Positions 14,975 through 15,394 of a stretch of 15,394 nucleotides of DNA are shown piece by piece (within the stretch, counting starts at the first letter, position 1; every line of letters begins with the position of its first letter). The position numbers and the translations under genes are program-made. The notes under the pieces are model-generated. The model had not been told where the DNA came from. It searched no databases and worked only from the letters and a program-made list of their open reading frames with translations. The DNA comes from JAKAGZ01 sp035266865 (GTDB lineage Bacteria; Bacteroidota; Ignavibacteria; Ignavibacteriales; Ignavibacteriaceae): assembly GCA_035266865.1 (NCBI GenBank), contig DATFMR010000158.1, positions 1 to 15,394 on the forward strand, written 5' to 3'.

Positions 14975-15394
14975 ATGAAATACTGGCTCGTCAAATCTGA
15001 ACCCGGCGCTTTTTCAATTGATGATCTTGTAAAAAGCAAAAACAAAACAACCTACTGGGATGGGGTAAGAAATTACCAGGCAAGAAACTTTATGCGCGAT
15101 GAAATGAAAAAAGGAGACGGAGTTTTATTTTACCACAGCAACACAGAACCGAATGCCGTAGTTGGTTATTGCAAAGTTGTGAAAGAAGGTTATCCCGATC
15201 ACACTCAGTTTGATCCTGATGATAAACATTTCTTCCCATCTGCTGATCCTGTGAATCCAACCTGGTATATGGTTGATATAAAACTTGAAAAGAAATTTAA
15301 AAATCCTGTTACACTAGCAGCAATAAAGGAAAACCCTAAATTGCAAAATATGAGACTGGTACAGAGAGGAAACCGTCTATCTGTTATGCCCGTT
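14975..15394 (+). CDS. EVE-domain protein, 3' end missing
   Basis: The first 140 codons of an EVE-domain protein of the YTH/PUA-like class, a family thought to bind modified bases in nucleic acid. It begins MKYWLVKSEP, the family signature. WDGVRNYQARNFMRD (28-42), GDGVLFYHSN (47-56), the WYMVDIKL strand (97-104) and LVQRGNRLSVMPV (128-140) follow in the expected order. Stand-alone members are about 150-160 residues, so only a few residues should be missing beyond the window edge. GGAG at 14967-14970 lies four nucleotides before the ATG. The gene is divergent from the DUF4159 gene, and its biological target is not known. Confidence 0.93.
   Translation, partial: MKYWLVKSEPGAFSIDDLVKSKNKTTYWDGVRNYQARNFMRDEMKKGDGVLFYHSNTEPNAVVGYCKVVKEGYPDHTQFDPDDKHFFPSADPVNPTWYMVDIKLEKKFKNPVTLAAIKENPKLQNMRLVQRGNRLSVMPV

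Overview
The window is AT-rich DNA with bacterial gene density. It is most consistent with a member of the Bacteroidota/Chlorobiota/Ignavibacteria group. The support is protein style (long-form IspH, secreted M61 peptidase of the HEFFH type, DUF4175/DUF4159 pair), starts that often lack a Shine-Dalgarno sequence, a TAnnTTTG-like -7 element before prfA, and intergenic palindromes of a kind common in that group. This assignment is an inference from sequence style, not a search result. I saw no rRNA, tRNA, CRISPR array, IS element or phage gene.

Left part (1-4690): the 5' three quarters or so of ispH (isoprenoid synthesis, minus strand, running off the left edge) is divergent from a secreted M61 metallopeptidase with a PDZ domain. 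That gene ends in a clear rho-independent terminator. Next come a small DUF6314-like protein and prfA (release factor 1), whose correct start is set by a promoter-like motif just upstream.

Middle (4692-9379, minus strand): a four-gene signalling cluster. In transcription order it encodes a soluble PAS histidine kinase, an NtrC-type sigma-54 response regulator, a STAS anti-sigma-factor antagonist and a double-receiver SpoIIE/RsbU-type phosphatase. The first three genes are tightly packed. The phosphatase follows after a 114-nt gap. The set joins two-component phosphorelay, sigma-54 activation and Ser/Thr partner switching in one locus, but no RsbW-like anti-sigma kinase is visible. This is the most interesting system in the window.

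Right part (9380-15394): a CDF-family metal exporter with an Asn/Asp-Asp/Asp metal-site quartet is convergent with a giant DUF4175 membrane/coiled-coil protein. Upstream of the latter, on the same strand, is a secreted DUF4159 protein. Two different palindromic elements (13962-14059 and 14073-14148) sit between these two genes. The first has supplied a spurious or exapted N-terminal extension to the DUF4175 reading frame. A divergent EVE-domain gene is cut by the right edge.

Several reading frames open at upstream TTG or repeat-derived codons. I moved the starts of prfA, the sigma-54 regulator, the DUF4159 gene and the DUF4175 gene inward, and the reasons are given in each entry.
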